A stretch of 64,000 nucleotides of DNA from assembly GCF_001815935.1 (NCBI RefSeq), contig NZ_KV823453.1, forward strand, positions 1 to 64,000, given 5' to 3'. Position numbers and translations under genes: made by a program. A model generated the notes under the pieces. The model searched no databases. It was not told the origin of the DNA and saw only the letters and a program-made list of their open reading frames with translations. This stretch comes from Corynebacterium sp. HMSC04H06. Lineage in GTDB: Bacteria > Actinomycetota > Actinomycetes > Mycobacteriales > Mycobacteriaceae. This document shows positions 8,292 to 17,310 of the stretch, one piece after another; position 1 is the stretch's first letter; each line of letters starts with the position of its first letter.

Positions 8292-9254
8292 TTAGGCATC
8301 CATGCCGGCGACGAGGCCAGCGATGATACCGTCTAGGATGTCCTTTTCGGAGACGATGAAGGAGCGGGCATCGTTGTGCTCTTCGATGAGGTTCATGATG
8401 CCTTCGACCGCCACCGAACCGCCGCCGATGACATCGGCGCGCCCCGGGTGGATGACCGGGTTGAGGGCGCGCTCATCGGCCGGGGTATGCATGAGCTGGT
8501 CCAGGAGTACGCGGAGGGCATCGAAACGCAGCTCGGTGCCGTGGATGGCGTCCGCGTCGTAGCGCTCCAACCCCTGGGCCAGGGCCGACAGGGTGGTGAA
8601 CGTGCCGGCGCAGCCGACGAAGGTCTGGGCCTTGTCCACGTTGACCAGTTGGGAGACTTCCTTCATCTTCTCGGCGACGAAGTCCTTGGCGATTTCGATT
8701 TCCGTGTCCGACGGCGGGTCGGAGGGCATGATGCGCTCGGTAATGCGCACGCAGCCCATCTGTGCGGAGTGCGAGCTGTCGATGGTGCCGTCCTCATCGC
8801 CCACGATGAATTCCGTCGAACCGCCGCCCAGGTCGATGACGCAGAACGGGGCGCGCTCCGGGGCTAGGTCGCTGACCGCGCCGTTGAAGGACAGGCGCGC
8901 CTCCTCTTCCCCGGTGATGACCTCAGCGCAGGCCCCGGGTTCGATCTCCCCGAGGAGCTCCGCGGTCAAATCGAAAAACTCCTGCTGGTTCTTCGCATCC
9001 CGCGTAGCCGAGGTGGCGACCATCCGCACCTTCTTGACCTGCTCGAACTTCATCTGCTGGACGAAGTACTCCAGCGCGGTGCGCGCGCGACCTAGCGCCT
9101 CCTGGGAGATTTCCCCGGTGGCGTCCACGCCCTTGCCCAGGCGGATGATTTCCATGGTCCGGGTGACGTCCTTGACTTTTCCGCCGGGCTGCACATCGGA
9201 GATGAGCAGGCGGATGGAGTTGGTGCCACAGTCGATTGCTGCTACGCGAGTCAT
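8292..9254 (-). CDS. ppx: Exopolyphosphatase, Ppx/GppA family
   Basis: A 320-residue cytoplasmic phosphatase of the ASKHA fold. The phosphate-binding loops are visible as AAIDCGTNSIRLL (residues 5-17) and DLGGGSTEF (141-149). Family members remove terminal phosphate from polyphosphate or hydrolyse pppGpp. The length matches the short, single-module actinobacterial forms rather than the roughly 500-residue enterobacterial Ppx. The ATG at 9254 starts directly in the first conserved strand. It is the last gene of a leftward cluster after ftsB and the DUF501 gene. A polyphosphate kinase 2 gene lies elsewhere in this window (38416). Confidence 0.9.
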   Translation of the reverse strand: MTRVAAIDCGTNSIRLLISDVQPGGKVKDVTRTMEIIRLGKGVDATGEISQEALGRARTALEYFVQQMKFEQVKKVRMVATSATRDAKNQQEFFDLTAELLGEIEPGACAEVITGEEEARLSFNGAVSDLAPERAPFCVIDLGGGSTEFIVGDEDGTIDSSHSAQMGCVRITERIMPSDPPSDTEIEIAKDFVAEKMKEVSQLVNVDKAQTFVGCAGTFTTLSALAQGLERYDADAIHGTELRFDALRVLLDQLMHTPADERALNPVIHPGRADVIGGGSVAVEGIMNLIEEHNDARSFIVSEKDILDGIIAGLVAGMDA

Positions 9255-9316
9255 GCTGGTGTCTAGTCCTTAGGCGAGTTGCTCGAGCGGGTAAATGAGG
9301 AGTTAGTAAGCCCGGT

Positions 9317-9862
9317 TTAGGTATTCGAGAAGTCGAACTGATCCATGTCGATACCGAGATCGGCCACACTCGGCCAGTCGGCGGGGATGGCACTGCCCCG
9401 CAGCTGGGCGTGCTCGGCGGCGAGCGCCACGGCCTCGGTACCCAGGCGGAAGTGCTGCGAGCCTTCGGCCAGCGCATAGGCGATCAAAACGTGCAGGCAC
9501 TTGACGCGGTCGGGCATTCCGCCGCCGGAAAAATCCGTGCCTAGGTCGGCAATCTTGTTGCGCTCGGCCAGGTAGTGCTCGTGGGCGGCGCGGTAGTCGC
9601 GGGCCAAGTCGGCATCGTCAGCCAAGCGCGCTTCCATCCACTTCATGACGTGGGCGACCTCGAGGCGGGAGGCCTCCGCGGTCAGGCGGGGATCCGTCAA
9701 GTAGTACAACGTGGGAAACGGGGTGCCGTCCTCCAGCTTGGGCGTGGTCTTGATGACGGCGGGTTGGCCGTCCGGGGTGTAGTAGGAAACTTCCAGCACA
9801 CCCCGCGGAGTCCGGCCCAGTTGCTGGCCGACGGTGGCGAGGTCCTTATCTGTCACGGTCAT
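9317..9862 (-). CDS. DUF501 domain protein
   Basis: A 181-residue soluble protein matching the DUF501 family that follows the ftsB/divIC gene in many actinobacteria. Recognisable parts are the start TDKDLATVGQQLGR, the central FPTLYYLTDPRL and the C-terminal part with FSGGGMPDRVKCLHVLIAYA. No catalytic motif is evident to me. It lies between ftsB and ppx with short gaps and the same orientation, so co-transcription is likely. The function is unknown; the context only hints at a link to cell division or polyphosphate turnover. Confidence 0.85.
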   Translation of the reverse strand: MTVTDKDLATVGQQLGRTPRGVLEVSYYTPDGQPAVIKTTPKLEDGTPFPTLYYLTDPRLTAEASRLEVAHVMKWMEARLADDADLARDYRAAHEHYLAERNKIADLGTDFSGGGMPDRVKCLHVLIAYALAEGSQHFRLGTEAVALAAEHAQLRGSAIPADWPSVADLGIDMDQFDFSNT

Positions 9863-9908
9863 AGACGCTATTGTCTCACGAACACCCCGCCGGCGTGAGC
9901 GCGGGGCG

Positions 9909-10559
9909 CTACTGCGGCGCGTAATCCGCGCCCTGGTCCACCGGATCCGGCTGCTCCGGGGAATTGTGGGACTCCTCGATGGCTTCCTCCACGGCCGAAG
10001 AGACTGGGCCCTCGGAGGTCTCGTCCCGGTTCTCGCCCGTGTCCTTCGGCCCGCCGGAGACCACCGAGCGCGGCTCGTCGCCTTCGGAGAGCGAATCCCA
10101 GAGAACGGCGTACCACGGCTGGCTCTCCTCGACGGCGTCCTTGCCGGTGGTCACCGAGTGATCCGGGCTCATCTGCGGGTCCAGAATGCGGTAGGCGGTC
10201 TCCCCCGGTTCGATGACACCCAGGCGCCGGCGGGCTTCCTGCTTGACGAAGTCCTCGTCCCGGTAGTGGTCAATTTCTTCCTGCAGCTGCGCCTTCTCGG
10301 CTTCCTTCGCGGCAATCGACTCGTTGAGCCGCGCGATCTCGGAGCGCCCCTGGTAGAAGTTGCGCAGCGGCACGGCGATGGCGGCAAGCACCACCACCAG
10401 CACGGCGACGATGACGGTAAAGCCGGCGACATCCATGCGGTCCGGCTTCCGCTTAGTCTTCGGGCGCGGGCGCACAGACCGGCCGGAGCGCCCCGCAGAG
10501 CGCGACGCGACCGGTACGGTGGTGCGCCGCTTGCTGGGGGTTTTCTTCTCGCGTGCCAT
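9909..10559 (-). CDS. ftsB: Septum formation initiator (FtsB/DivIC-like)
   Basis: A 216-residue bitopic membrane protein. A basic cytoplasmic N-terminus of about 40 residues is followed by one transmembrane helix (about 45-65), a coiled coil (about 70-100, rich in Glu/Lys/Gln) and the DivIC signature ending GVIEPGETAYRIL. A long acidic tail of about 80 residues extends the protein, as in other corynebacteria. FtsB-type proteins join FtsL and FtsQ in the divisome. I favour the ATG at 10559, with AGGA 11 bases upstream; a GTG three codons earlier is possible. The gene lies between eno and the DUF501 gene, a conserved actinobacterial order. Confidence 0.88.
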   Translation of the reverse strand: MAREKKTPSKRRTTVPVASRSAGRSGRSVRPRPKTKRKPDRMDVAGFTVIVAVLVVVLAAIAVPLRNFYQGRSEIARLNESIAAKEAEKAQLQEEIDHYRDEDFVKQEARRRLGVIEPGETAYRILDPQMSPDHSVTTGKDAVEESQPWYAVLWDSLSEGDEPRSVVSGGPKDTGENRDETSEGPVSSAVEEAIEESHNSPEQPDPVDQGADYAPQ

Positions 10560-10670
10560 ATAGGCCACTATCCTAGCGTGGCCGCCCCTTCACGCAGCGG
10601 CGGCGCGGCGGGGCGGGTATTAAAAAGAGGCGCCACCGCACACACCCGGCGGTGACGCCGCAGCAAGAAA

Positions 10671-10694
10671 CGGCCCCGGGAATACCCGGGGCCG
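10671..10694 (-). terminator. Rho-independent terminator downstream of eno
   Basis: A perfect 10-bp stem CGGCCCCGGG/CCCGGGGCCG with a 4-nt loop is followed on the minus strand by TTTCTT. It starts 22 bases beyond the eno stop. A second, weaker stem lies at 10629-10657. Confidence 0.8.
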
Positions 10695-10715
10695 AAATTC
10701 TAGTTGCAGGTGCGC

Positions 10716-12002
<1,287 letters not shown>

Positions 12003-12121
12003 TCACTCCTCTAGAGGTTAGATGTGGGCGCGCCCCAAAAACATGGGACGCCTACCTAGCTTCCATTTTTACCGAAAACTCGCCCGCGGCGTGGGTATAT
12101 TCGCCAAGCCGGGCGCCCTCC

Positions 12122-12997
12122 CTAGCTGGTGGCCGGTTGGCCGACGGCGTAAGAATTGGCCGCAGCGGCGACTTTCCGCACGTATTCCCCAGATTGGTTA
12201 TAGGCGAGCACGCCGTCAACCCACCCTTGTTCGTGCGAAAGGTCACGTCCGTCCAAGCACAACAGTTTCGCCGCCCCGGCCGCGGCGTCGTCGATCTGGT
12301 TCGGGTCTGGGTGCCCGTCCCCGTTGGCGTCCACCCCGACGCGCTTCCAGGACTCGGGGATGAACTGCATGGGGCCTACGGCCCGGTCGTACTCGGTATC
12401 CCCGTCGAATTCGCCGTTGTCCGTGTCCGGGATCTCCGCCGTGTTGTTGGTCCCGTCCAGGCTGATGCCGACGATGGGTGGCTGCGGGTAGCCGTTGTCA
12501 TCCAGAGAGGAGAGCTTGAACCAGTTTCCCGAGTAGGTCCCGTGCCGGGTCTCCACGTAGCCGATGCCGGCCAGGGTGTTCCAGCGCAGGTTGCAGTCCG
12601 GCCAGGAGTCTCGGGCGATAAGCTCCGCGTTGCCGTAGGCGCGCAGCGCTTGGGCCGGGATCCCGGTCTGCTCGGATAGGTCTTGGGCCCAGTAGGTCAG
12701 CTTGTCCGCGGTGCGGCCCGGCGCGTGGACGTTGATTTCGGCAACCTCTGCTGGGGCTTCCGGCGGGACGTTCTCCGGCACCGGGGCGAGCTTCCGCACG
12801 GGCGAGGGCGCGCCCAGAAAGGACAGCGACCAGCCCACCAGCGCGACGACCAGCACGATTGCGAGGACCGCGGCGCAGCCGCATCCCCGTCCTACCGTCT
12901 TGCCCGTCCGTTGAGTCACGGGGTCATATCCTACCGGCCCGGTATTGCCGAGGGCGAACCGCGACATGAGGAGGTTTCCCGCAGCGGAAACGGTCAC
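12122..12997 (-). CDS. Membrane-anchored lytic transglycosylase
   Basis: A protein of up to 291 residues with one transmembrane segment (about 41-62), a Pro/Glu-rich spacer and an extracytoplasmic SLT-like domain (about 100-285). The motif GIGYVETRHGTYSG holds the likely catalytic Glu, followed by AVGPMQFIPESWKRVG and LAYNQSGEYVRKV, both typical of SLT_2-type transglycosylases that cleave peptidoglycan glycan strands. The start is uncertain: a GTG at 12997, an ATG at 12967 and a GTG at 12922 with AGGA 9 bases upstream are all possible. It faces away from the divergent porin gene. Confidence 0.88.
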   Translation of the reverse strand: MTVSAAGNLLMSRFALGNTGPVGYDPVTQRTGKTVGRGCGCAAVLAIVLVVALVGWSLSFLGAPSPVRKLAPVPENVPPEAPAEVAEINVHAPGRTADKLTYWAQDLSEQTGIPAQALRAYGNAELIARDSWPDCNLRWNTLAGIGYVETRHGTYSGNWFKLSSLDDNGYPQPPIVGISLDGTNNTAEIPDTDNGEFDGDTEYDRAVGPMQFIPESWKRVGVDANGDGHPDPNQIDDAAAGAAKLLCLDGRDLSHEQGWVDGVLAYNQSGEYVRKVAAAANSYAVGQPATS

Positions 12998-13149
12998 AAG
13001 TTTGCAACATTTGTCACTGTTTTAACTTCTGCCACAACCTCTCGGCTATGTTCTATCTGGGCTCTCTACGGGCTTTAACCGGCCAACAGCCGGAACCCGG
13101 CCCCGCCCCACCCCGACCTCTCCCCTTTAGACAAAAGGACATCACCATC

Positions 13150-13572
13150 ATGCGTTCTCGCTTGACCTCCGCCGCAGCCGCGGCCGCCACCGCTTTGACC
13201 CTGACCCTGGCCCCTGCCGCCCAGGCCGCCCCGTCGTTCCTGGATCTGGGCTCCCAGCTCATCAAAAGCGCCGACTGCAATACCCTGCGCACCACCCTGC
13301 ACGCTATCGATACCACTACCTCCGGCGAGCTGCTAACACCGGAAACCACCCGCAACCAGCTCTCGCGCAACCTGCGCGAGCTCAACCCCAACGGCCAGAC
13401 GCTGTCTCCCATCCAGCTGGCTGCCACGAAGTTCGCCGGGGAGACCGCGGACCGCGCCCTGAAGTGCGGCATCGTTAAGCAGGACACCATGCTCACCGGC
13501 GGCACCGGCCTGTCCTCCCAGCTGGGCGACTACCTCCCGCTGTTGTCTTCTACCCTGCGCCAGGGCGCCTAA
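13150..13572 (+). CDS. porB: PorB/PorC-type outer-membrane (mycomembrane) porin
   Basis: A 140-residue secreted protein. Residues 1-27 form a signal peptide (three-residue basic start, Ala-rich core, cleavage after AQAA). The mature part of about 113 residues is helical and contains exactly two cysteines (KSADCNT and ALKCGI), as in the anion-selective PorB of C. glutamicum, whose four-helix core is held by one disulfide. The context supports the call: porB/porC lie near eno in C. glutamicum. The ATG at 13150 has AAAGGAC 11 bases upstream. It probably forms small-solute channels in the mycolate outer membrane. Only one copy is present here, so PorB and PorC cannot be told apart. Confidence 0.8.
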   Translation: MRSRLTSAAAAAATALTLTLAPAAQAAPSFLDLGSQLIKSADCNTLRTTLHAIDTTTSGELLTPETTRNQLSRNLRELNPNGQTLSPIQLAATKFAGETADRALKCGIVKQDTMLTGGTGLSSQLGDYLPLLSSTLRQGA

Positions 13573-13590
13573 GCAGAGCCGCTTCAGCAG

Positions 13591-14202
13591 CTAGGAACGG
13601 CGGCTGCGGGCCTTACCCTCCTGCCAGAGGCGCTCCTGCTCTTCGCTGGGCACGACCGTGCGCGTGCCGTCGAAGAGGTAGGGGCTGCGCTGCCGCATCT
13701 TGTTCACAAAGCTGGCCGCCACGTCCGCGAACTCGAAAGCACCCCGGCGGCTGGCGATTTCGGCGTGGAAGAGCACTTGCAGGAAGACGTCGCCTAGCTC
13801 AGCACAGAGCTCGGACTCGTCCGATCCGGAGCGCACCGCCTCGGCGAACTCGGCGGATTCTTCCTCCAGGTACGGCAGGAGGCTGGTGTGCGTCTGCGCG
13901 CGCTCCCACTCCCCGATGTGCAAGGCCCGGGTCATCACGCGCTGCGCCTGGCCGACCGGGTCCTGCCGCGACTCGGCCTCGATGACCGCCTCGTCCGCAG
14001 CGAGCCGGCGCTGGACCTCCGGGTCATTCTCATCGGTGGTCACAAGCACACCCTCGGGCGATTCCCCGGCGACCAGATCGGAGAAATTCCACCGCACCTT
14101 CACGGGAACTTCGCTGGTGAATGACACCGGGCCGGAAAGCCGGCCATGCGCCTGCAGGGGGATCAGGGTGGGCCAACGTTCATCGAGCAGCAGGACAGTC
14201 AT
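13591..14202 (-). CDS. mazG: MazG nucleoside triphosphate pyrophosphohydrolase
   Basis: A 203-residue protein whose C-terminal half is a MazG domain. The metal-binding pattern is seen in EEESAEFAEA and, further on, ELGDVFLQVLFHAEIA. A C-terminal FVNKMRQRSPYLFDGT matches the conserved end of MazG proteins. The enzyme hydrolyses NTPs to NMP and pyrophosphate and cleans aberrant nucleotides. It has a single MazG domain plus an N-terminal extension, shorter than the double-domain E. coli enzyme but normal for corynebacteria. The ATG at 14202 begins the conserved region; an open frame runs further upstream across the divergent lysI start. It is convergent with porB. Confidence 0.88.
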   Translation of the reverse strand: MTVLLLDERWPTLIPLQAHGRLSGPVSFTSEVPVKVRWNFSDLVAGESPEGVLVTTDENDPEVQRRLAADEAVIEAESRQDPVGQAQRVMTRALHIGEWERAQTHTSLLPYLEEESAEFAEAVRSGSDESELCAELGDVFLQVLFHAEIASRRGAFEFADVAASFVNKMRQRSPYLFDGTRTVVPSEEQERLWQEGKARSRRS

Positions 14203-14271
14203 AGACCCCGAGTATAGGGGGTCGCCTTCGCTGAATTCCCTTGCGGGCGGTATACACGATAGCTTTAACGG

Positions 14272-15771
14272 GTGACTAATCAAGATTCCCCGGTGGTGGC
14301 AGCGACGGGCCGCTCCCACTCCGTGACGCTATGGACGCTGGTAGCGCTCATTATCGGCTCCACGGTGGGCGCGGGCATCTTCTCCCTGCCGCAAAACATC
14401 GCCTCCGTGGCCGGCCCGGGCGCCATGCTCATTGGCTGGCTCATCGCCGGCGTCGGCATGCTGTCCGTCGCCTTCGTCTTCCAGATCCTGGCGCACCGCA
14501 AGCCCAACCTCGACTCCGGCGTGTATTCCTACGTGCGCGCCGGCCTGGGTGATTTCATCGGTTTTACCTCCGGCTGGGGCTACTGGCTGGGTTCGGTCAT
14601 GGCGCAGGTCGGCTACGCCACCCTCTTCTTCAACACCGTCGGCCACTACATCCCGTTTTTTAACGCGGATCACCAGTGGACCTCCGCCCTAGCCGTCTCG
14701 GCCATGACGTGGCTCATCTTCGCCGTGCTGGCCCGCGGCATCCAGCAGGCTGCCTTCATGAACCTGGTGACCACCGTGGCCAAGCTGGTCCCCATCCTGT
14801 CCTTCATCGTTTTGGTGGCCTTCCTCGGGTTCAGCTGGGACAAGTTCACCTTCGATTTCTGGGGCCGGGCCTCCGAGGCTAGCCTCTTCGAGCAGGTCCA
14901 GGGCATCATGCTCTTTACCGTCTGGGTCTTCATCGGCGTGGAGGGCGCGTCCGTCTACTCCAAGCAGGCCCGCACCCGCGGCGACGTCGGCCGCGCGACG
15001 GTGGTGGGTTTCTTCTCCGTACTCGCGCTGCTGGTCTCCGTGTCCACGCTGTCCTTCGGCGTGCTGAGCCAGGAAGAGCTCGCCGCGCTGCCGGATAACT
15101 CCATGGCCTCGGTGCTTAGCGCCGTGGTCGGCCCGTGGGGCGGCGCGCTCATCTCCCTAGGTCTGTGCCTGTCCGTGCTGGGCGCCTACGTCTCCTGGCA
15201 GATGCTGTGCGCTGAGCCCATCGTGATGATGGCTATCGATGGGCTTATCCCCCGCCGCATCGGCACCGTCAACGTGGCCGGCGCCCCGTGGGTCGCGCAG
15301 CTGATTTCCACCTCGGTCATCCAAGTCTTCATCATCATCTTCTACCTAAATGAGACCTCCTACAACGCCATGGTGCAGCTGGCCACCATCATGTACCTCT
15401 TGCCCTACATCTTCTCCGCGTTCTACCTGCTCCTGCTCGCGGTGCGCGGCAAGGGCTTAAACCACCCGCACGCCGGCGTGCGCTTTGATATCTCCGGGCC
15501 TAAGGTCAGCCGCCGGGACAACCGCCGCCACTTCGCCATCGCGTTGGTCGCCTTCATATACTCCGTCTGGCTCATCTACGCCGCCGATCCGGTATACGTG
15601 CTCCTTGGCGCCCTGGCCGTCATTCCGGGAATGGTTCCTTACGTCGGCACCCGCCTGTACAAGCGCGAGCGCGTCTTCAACGCCTTCGAGTGGGGTGTGG
15701 TCGCCATCGTGACCATCGGCGCCGTCGTCGCCATCTGGGGACTGAGCACCGGCTCGCTCAGCCTCAGCTAG
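14272..15771 (+). CDS. lysI: Basic amino acid permease, LysI/ArcD-type (APC superfamily)
   Basis: A 499-residue membrane protein with 12-13 hydrophobic segments. The APC entry motif IIGSTVGAGIFSLP occurs near residue 30, and VFIGVEGASVYSKQA near residue 226 is typical of the basic amino acid/polyamine antiporter branch (lysine, arginine, ornithine). C. glutamicum LysI is of almost the same length and lies next to the same mazG-porin-eno block, which supports the name. The GTG at 14272 is the probable start. Its promoter must overlap the divergent mazG region. A terminator follows at 15806-15849. Confidence 0.85.
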   Translation: MTNQDSPVVAATGRSHSVTLWTLVALIIGSTVGAGIFSLPQNIASVAGPGAMLIGWLIAGVGMLSVAFVFQILAHRKPNLDSGVYSYVRAGLGDFIGFTSGWGYWLGSVMAQVGYATLFFNTVGHYIPFFNADHQWTSALAVSAMTWLIFAVLARGIQQAAFMNLVTTVAKLVPILSFIVLVAFLGFSWDKFTFDFWGRASEASLFEQVQGIMLFTVWVFIGVEGASVYSKQARTRGDVGRATVVGFFSVLALLVSVSTLSFGVLSQEELAALPDNSMASVLSAVVGPWGGALISLGLCLSVLGAYVSWQMLCAEPIVMMAIDGLIPRRIGTVNVAGAPWVAQLISTSVIQVFIIIFYLNETSYNAMVQLATIMYLLPYIFSAFYLLLLAVRGKGLNHPHAGVRFDISGPKVSRRDNRRHFAIALVAFIYSVWLIYAADPVYVLLGALAVIPGMVPYVGTRLYKRERVFNAFEWGVVAIVTIGAVVAIWGLSTGSLSLS

Positions 15772-15805
15772 CAGCGCCACTTTAAAGATCACACGGCCCA
15801 GGCAC

Positions 15806-15849
15806 GCGAAAAGCCCGGTTGCTCTCAATGAAGCAACCAGGCTTTTCGC
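15806..15849. terminator. Bidirectional terminator between lysI and the alcohol dehydrogenase gene
   Basis: The arms GCGAAAAGCCCGGTTGCT and AGCAACCAGGCTTTTCGC pair with a single mismatch around an 8-nt loop. The A and T runs at the base serve both converging genes. Confidence 0.88.
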
Positions 15850-15868
15850 TGGACTTGTCGCGTACTAG

Positions 15869-16894
15869 CTAGTAGCGAATGACGCGTCGGCCGTCCACAC
15901 CGCCGTTGATGAGGCCGTCGAAGACGTCGTTGACGTCGTCCAGCTTGACCTCGGTGACGGTCGGCTTGATCCTGCCGCGGGCGTAGAAGTCCAGCGCCTC
16001 TTCCAGATCCTGACGGGTACCGACCAAGGAGCCGCGGATGGTCAGGCCCTTGAAGACGATGTCGAAGATCGGCGCCGGGAAGTCTCCCGGGGGCAGGCCG
16101 TTGAAGACGATGGTGCCGCCCTTGCGCGCCATGCCGATGGCCTGACCAAAGGCCTGCGGGTGGACCGCGGTCACCAACACACCGTGGGCGCCGCCCTTGG
16201 TGTATTCTTCCACGGCCTGGGCCGGGTCCTGGTCCTTGGCATTGACGGCGAACTCGGCGCCGTGCTTCTTGGCGAGCTCTAGCTTGTCGTCGGCGATATC
16301 CACGGCGATAACGCGCATGCCCATGGCCACGGCGTACTGGACGGCCACGTGGCCCAAGCCGCCGATGCCGGAAATCACCATGAACTGGCCCGGCTTGGTC
16401 TCTGCTTCCTTCAGGCCCTTGTAGACCGTCACGCCGGCGCACAGGATGGGGGCCACCTCGATGGGGTCGGCCCCTTCTGGGATGCGCGCGCAGTAGCGGG
16501 TATCGACCAGCATGTACTGGCCGAAGGAGCCGTCGACGGTGTAGCCGCCGTATTCGGCCTCGTTGCACAGGGTCTCCCGGCCGGTGCGGCAGTATTCGCA
16601 GGTGCCGCACGCGGACCAGAGCCAGACGTTACCCACGATGTCACCTACCTCGACGTCGTGCTCGCCCGGTCCCAGCTTGATGACCTCGCCAACACCCTCG
16701 TGGCCGGGCACGAAGGGCGGTTCCGGCTTGACGGGCCAGTCCCTGCCGGCGGCGTGGACGTCAGTGTGGCAGATGCCGGAGGCGATGTTCTTGACCAGCG
16801 CTTGGTTGCGGCCGGGCTCTGGCAGGCCAATGTCCTCGAGGTTGAGCCGGGGGCCGAATTCTTCGACGACCGCGGCGCGGAATTGTTCAGACAT
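15869..16894 (-). CDS. adhA: Zinc-dependent alcohol dehydrogenase
   Basis: A 341-residue medium-chain dehydrogenase, close in length to bacterial AdhA/AdhP ethanol dehydrogenases. The catalytic zinc ligands are seen in SGICHTDVH (Cys) and PGHEGVG (His, Glu). The structural zinc site is the four-Cys stretch CGTCEYCRTGRETLC. The dinucleotide-binding loop is GIGGLGHVA, followed by an acidic residue in AVDIAD, which favours NAD over NADP. It likely interconverts ethanol and acetaldehyde. The ATG at 16894 has AAAGGAAC 9 bases upstream. The gene is transcribed alone, with a 400-bp upstream region containing short palindromes. Confidence 0.92.
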   Translation of the reverse strand: MSEQFRAAVVEEFGPRLNLEDIGLPEPGRNQALVKNIASGICHTDVHAAGRDWPVKPEPPFVPGHEGVGEVIKLGPGEHDVEVGDIVGNVWLWSACGTCEYCRTGRETLCNEAEYGGYTVDGSFGQYMLVDTRYCARIPEGADPIEVAPILCAGVTVYKGLKEAETKPGQFMVISGIGGLGHVAVQYAVAMGMRVIAVDIADDKLELAKKHGAEFAVNAKDQDPAQAVEEYTKGGAHGVLVTAVHPQAFGQAIGMARKGGTIVFNGLPPGDFPAPIFDIVFKGLTIRGSLVGTRQDLEEALDFYARGRIKPTVTEVKLDDVNDVFDGLINGGVDGRRVIRY

Positions 16895-17310
16895 AGCGGT
16901 TGGTTCCTTTCTACGTTGCTCACTGCTCTAGGCGGACCACTTGAACAAGTCACCCGTGGCTTCTTCGGTGGGGGTAACACGTACTGGCGCAAGTGCCGTA
17001 ACCAGCAGCGTAGAAGTGGCAAAGGAACCACGCTAGGGCCTTACCCCGCGTGCGAAACCTGCAAAGACCAGCGTTAACACGACGCGGCGCACACCCTTCC
17101 AGGTAGTTGCCGAAGCGAACCAGGGCCGAGGCCAATTTTACTCAATGTTATGCCCGATAACACTGTTAACGCCATAAAGTGCTTTATGACACCCGCAGGT
17201 CATGGTGCCAATTTTCATTAAGAGAAAAACTTACCCCCGCCAAACTAAATTGTCTGACGGGGAAGTCGCGAGGTGGAAGCTGTCTTTTCTCGGCTCTCAG
17301 CCAGCAGCGG
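16895..17310. other. Intergenic region with short palindromes upstream of the alcohol dehydrogenase gene
   Basis: No gene is evident in these 416 bases. Two near-perfect palindromes lie close together, TAACACTGTTA (17158-17168) and CATAAAGTGCTTTATG (17173-17188), in an AT-richer stretch. They may be operator sites for the dehydrogenase gene or part of the region downstream of mfd. No terminator with a clear U-run was found for mfd. Confidence 0.4.
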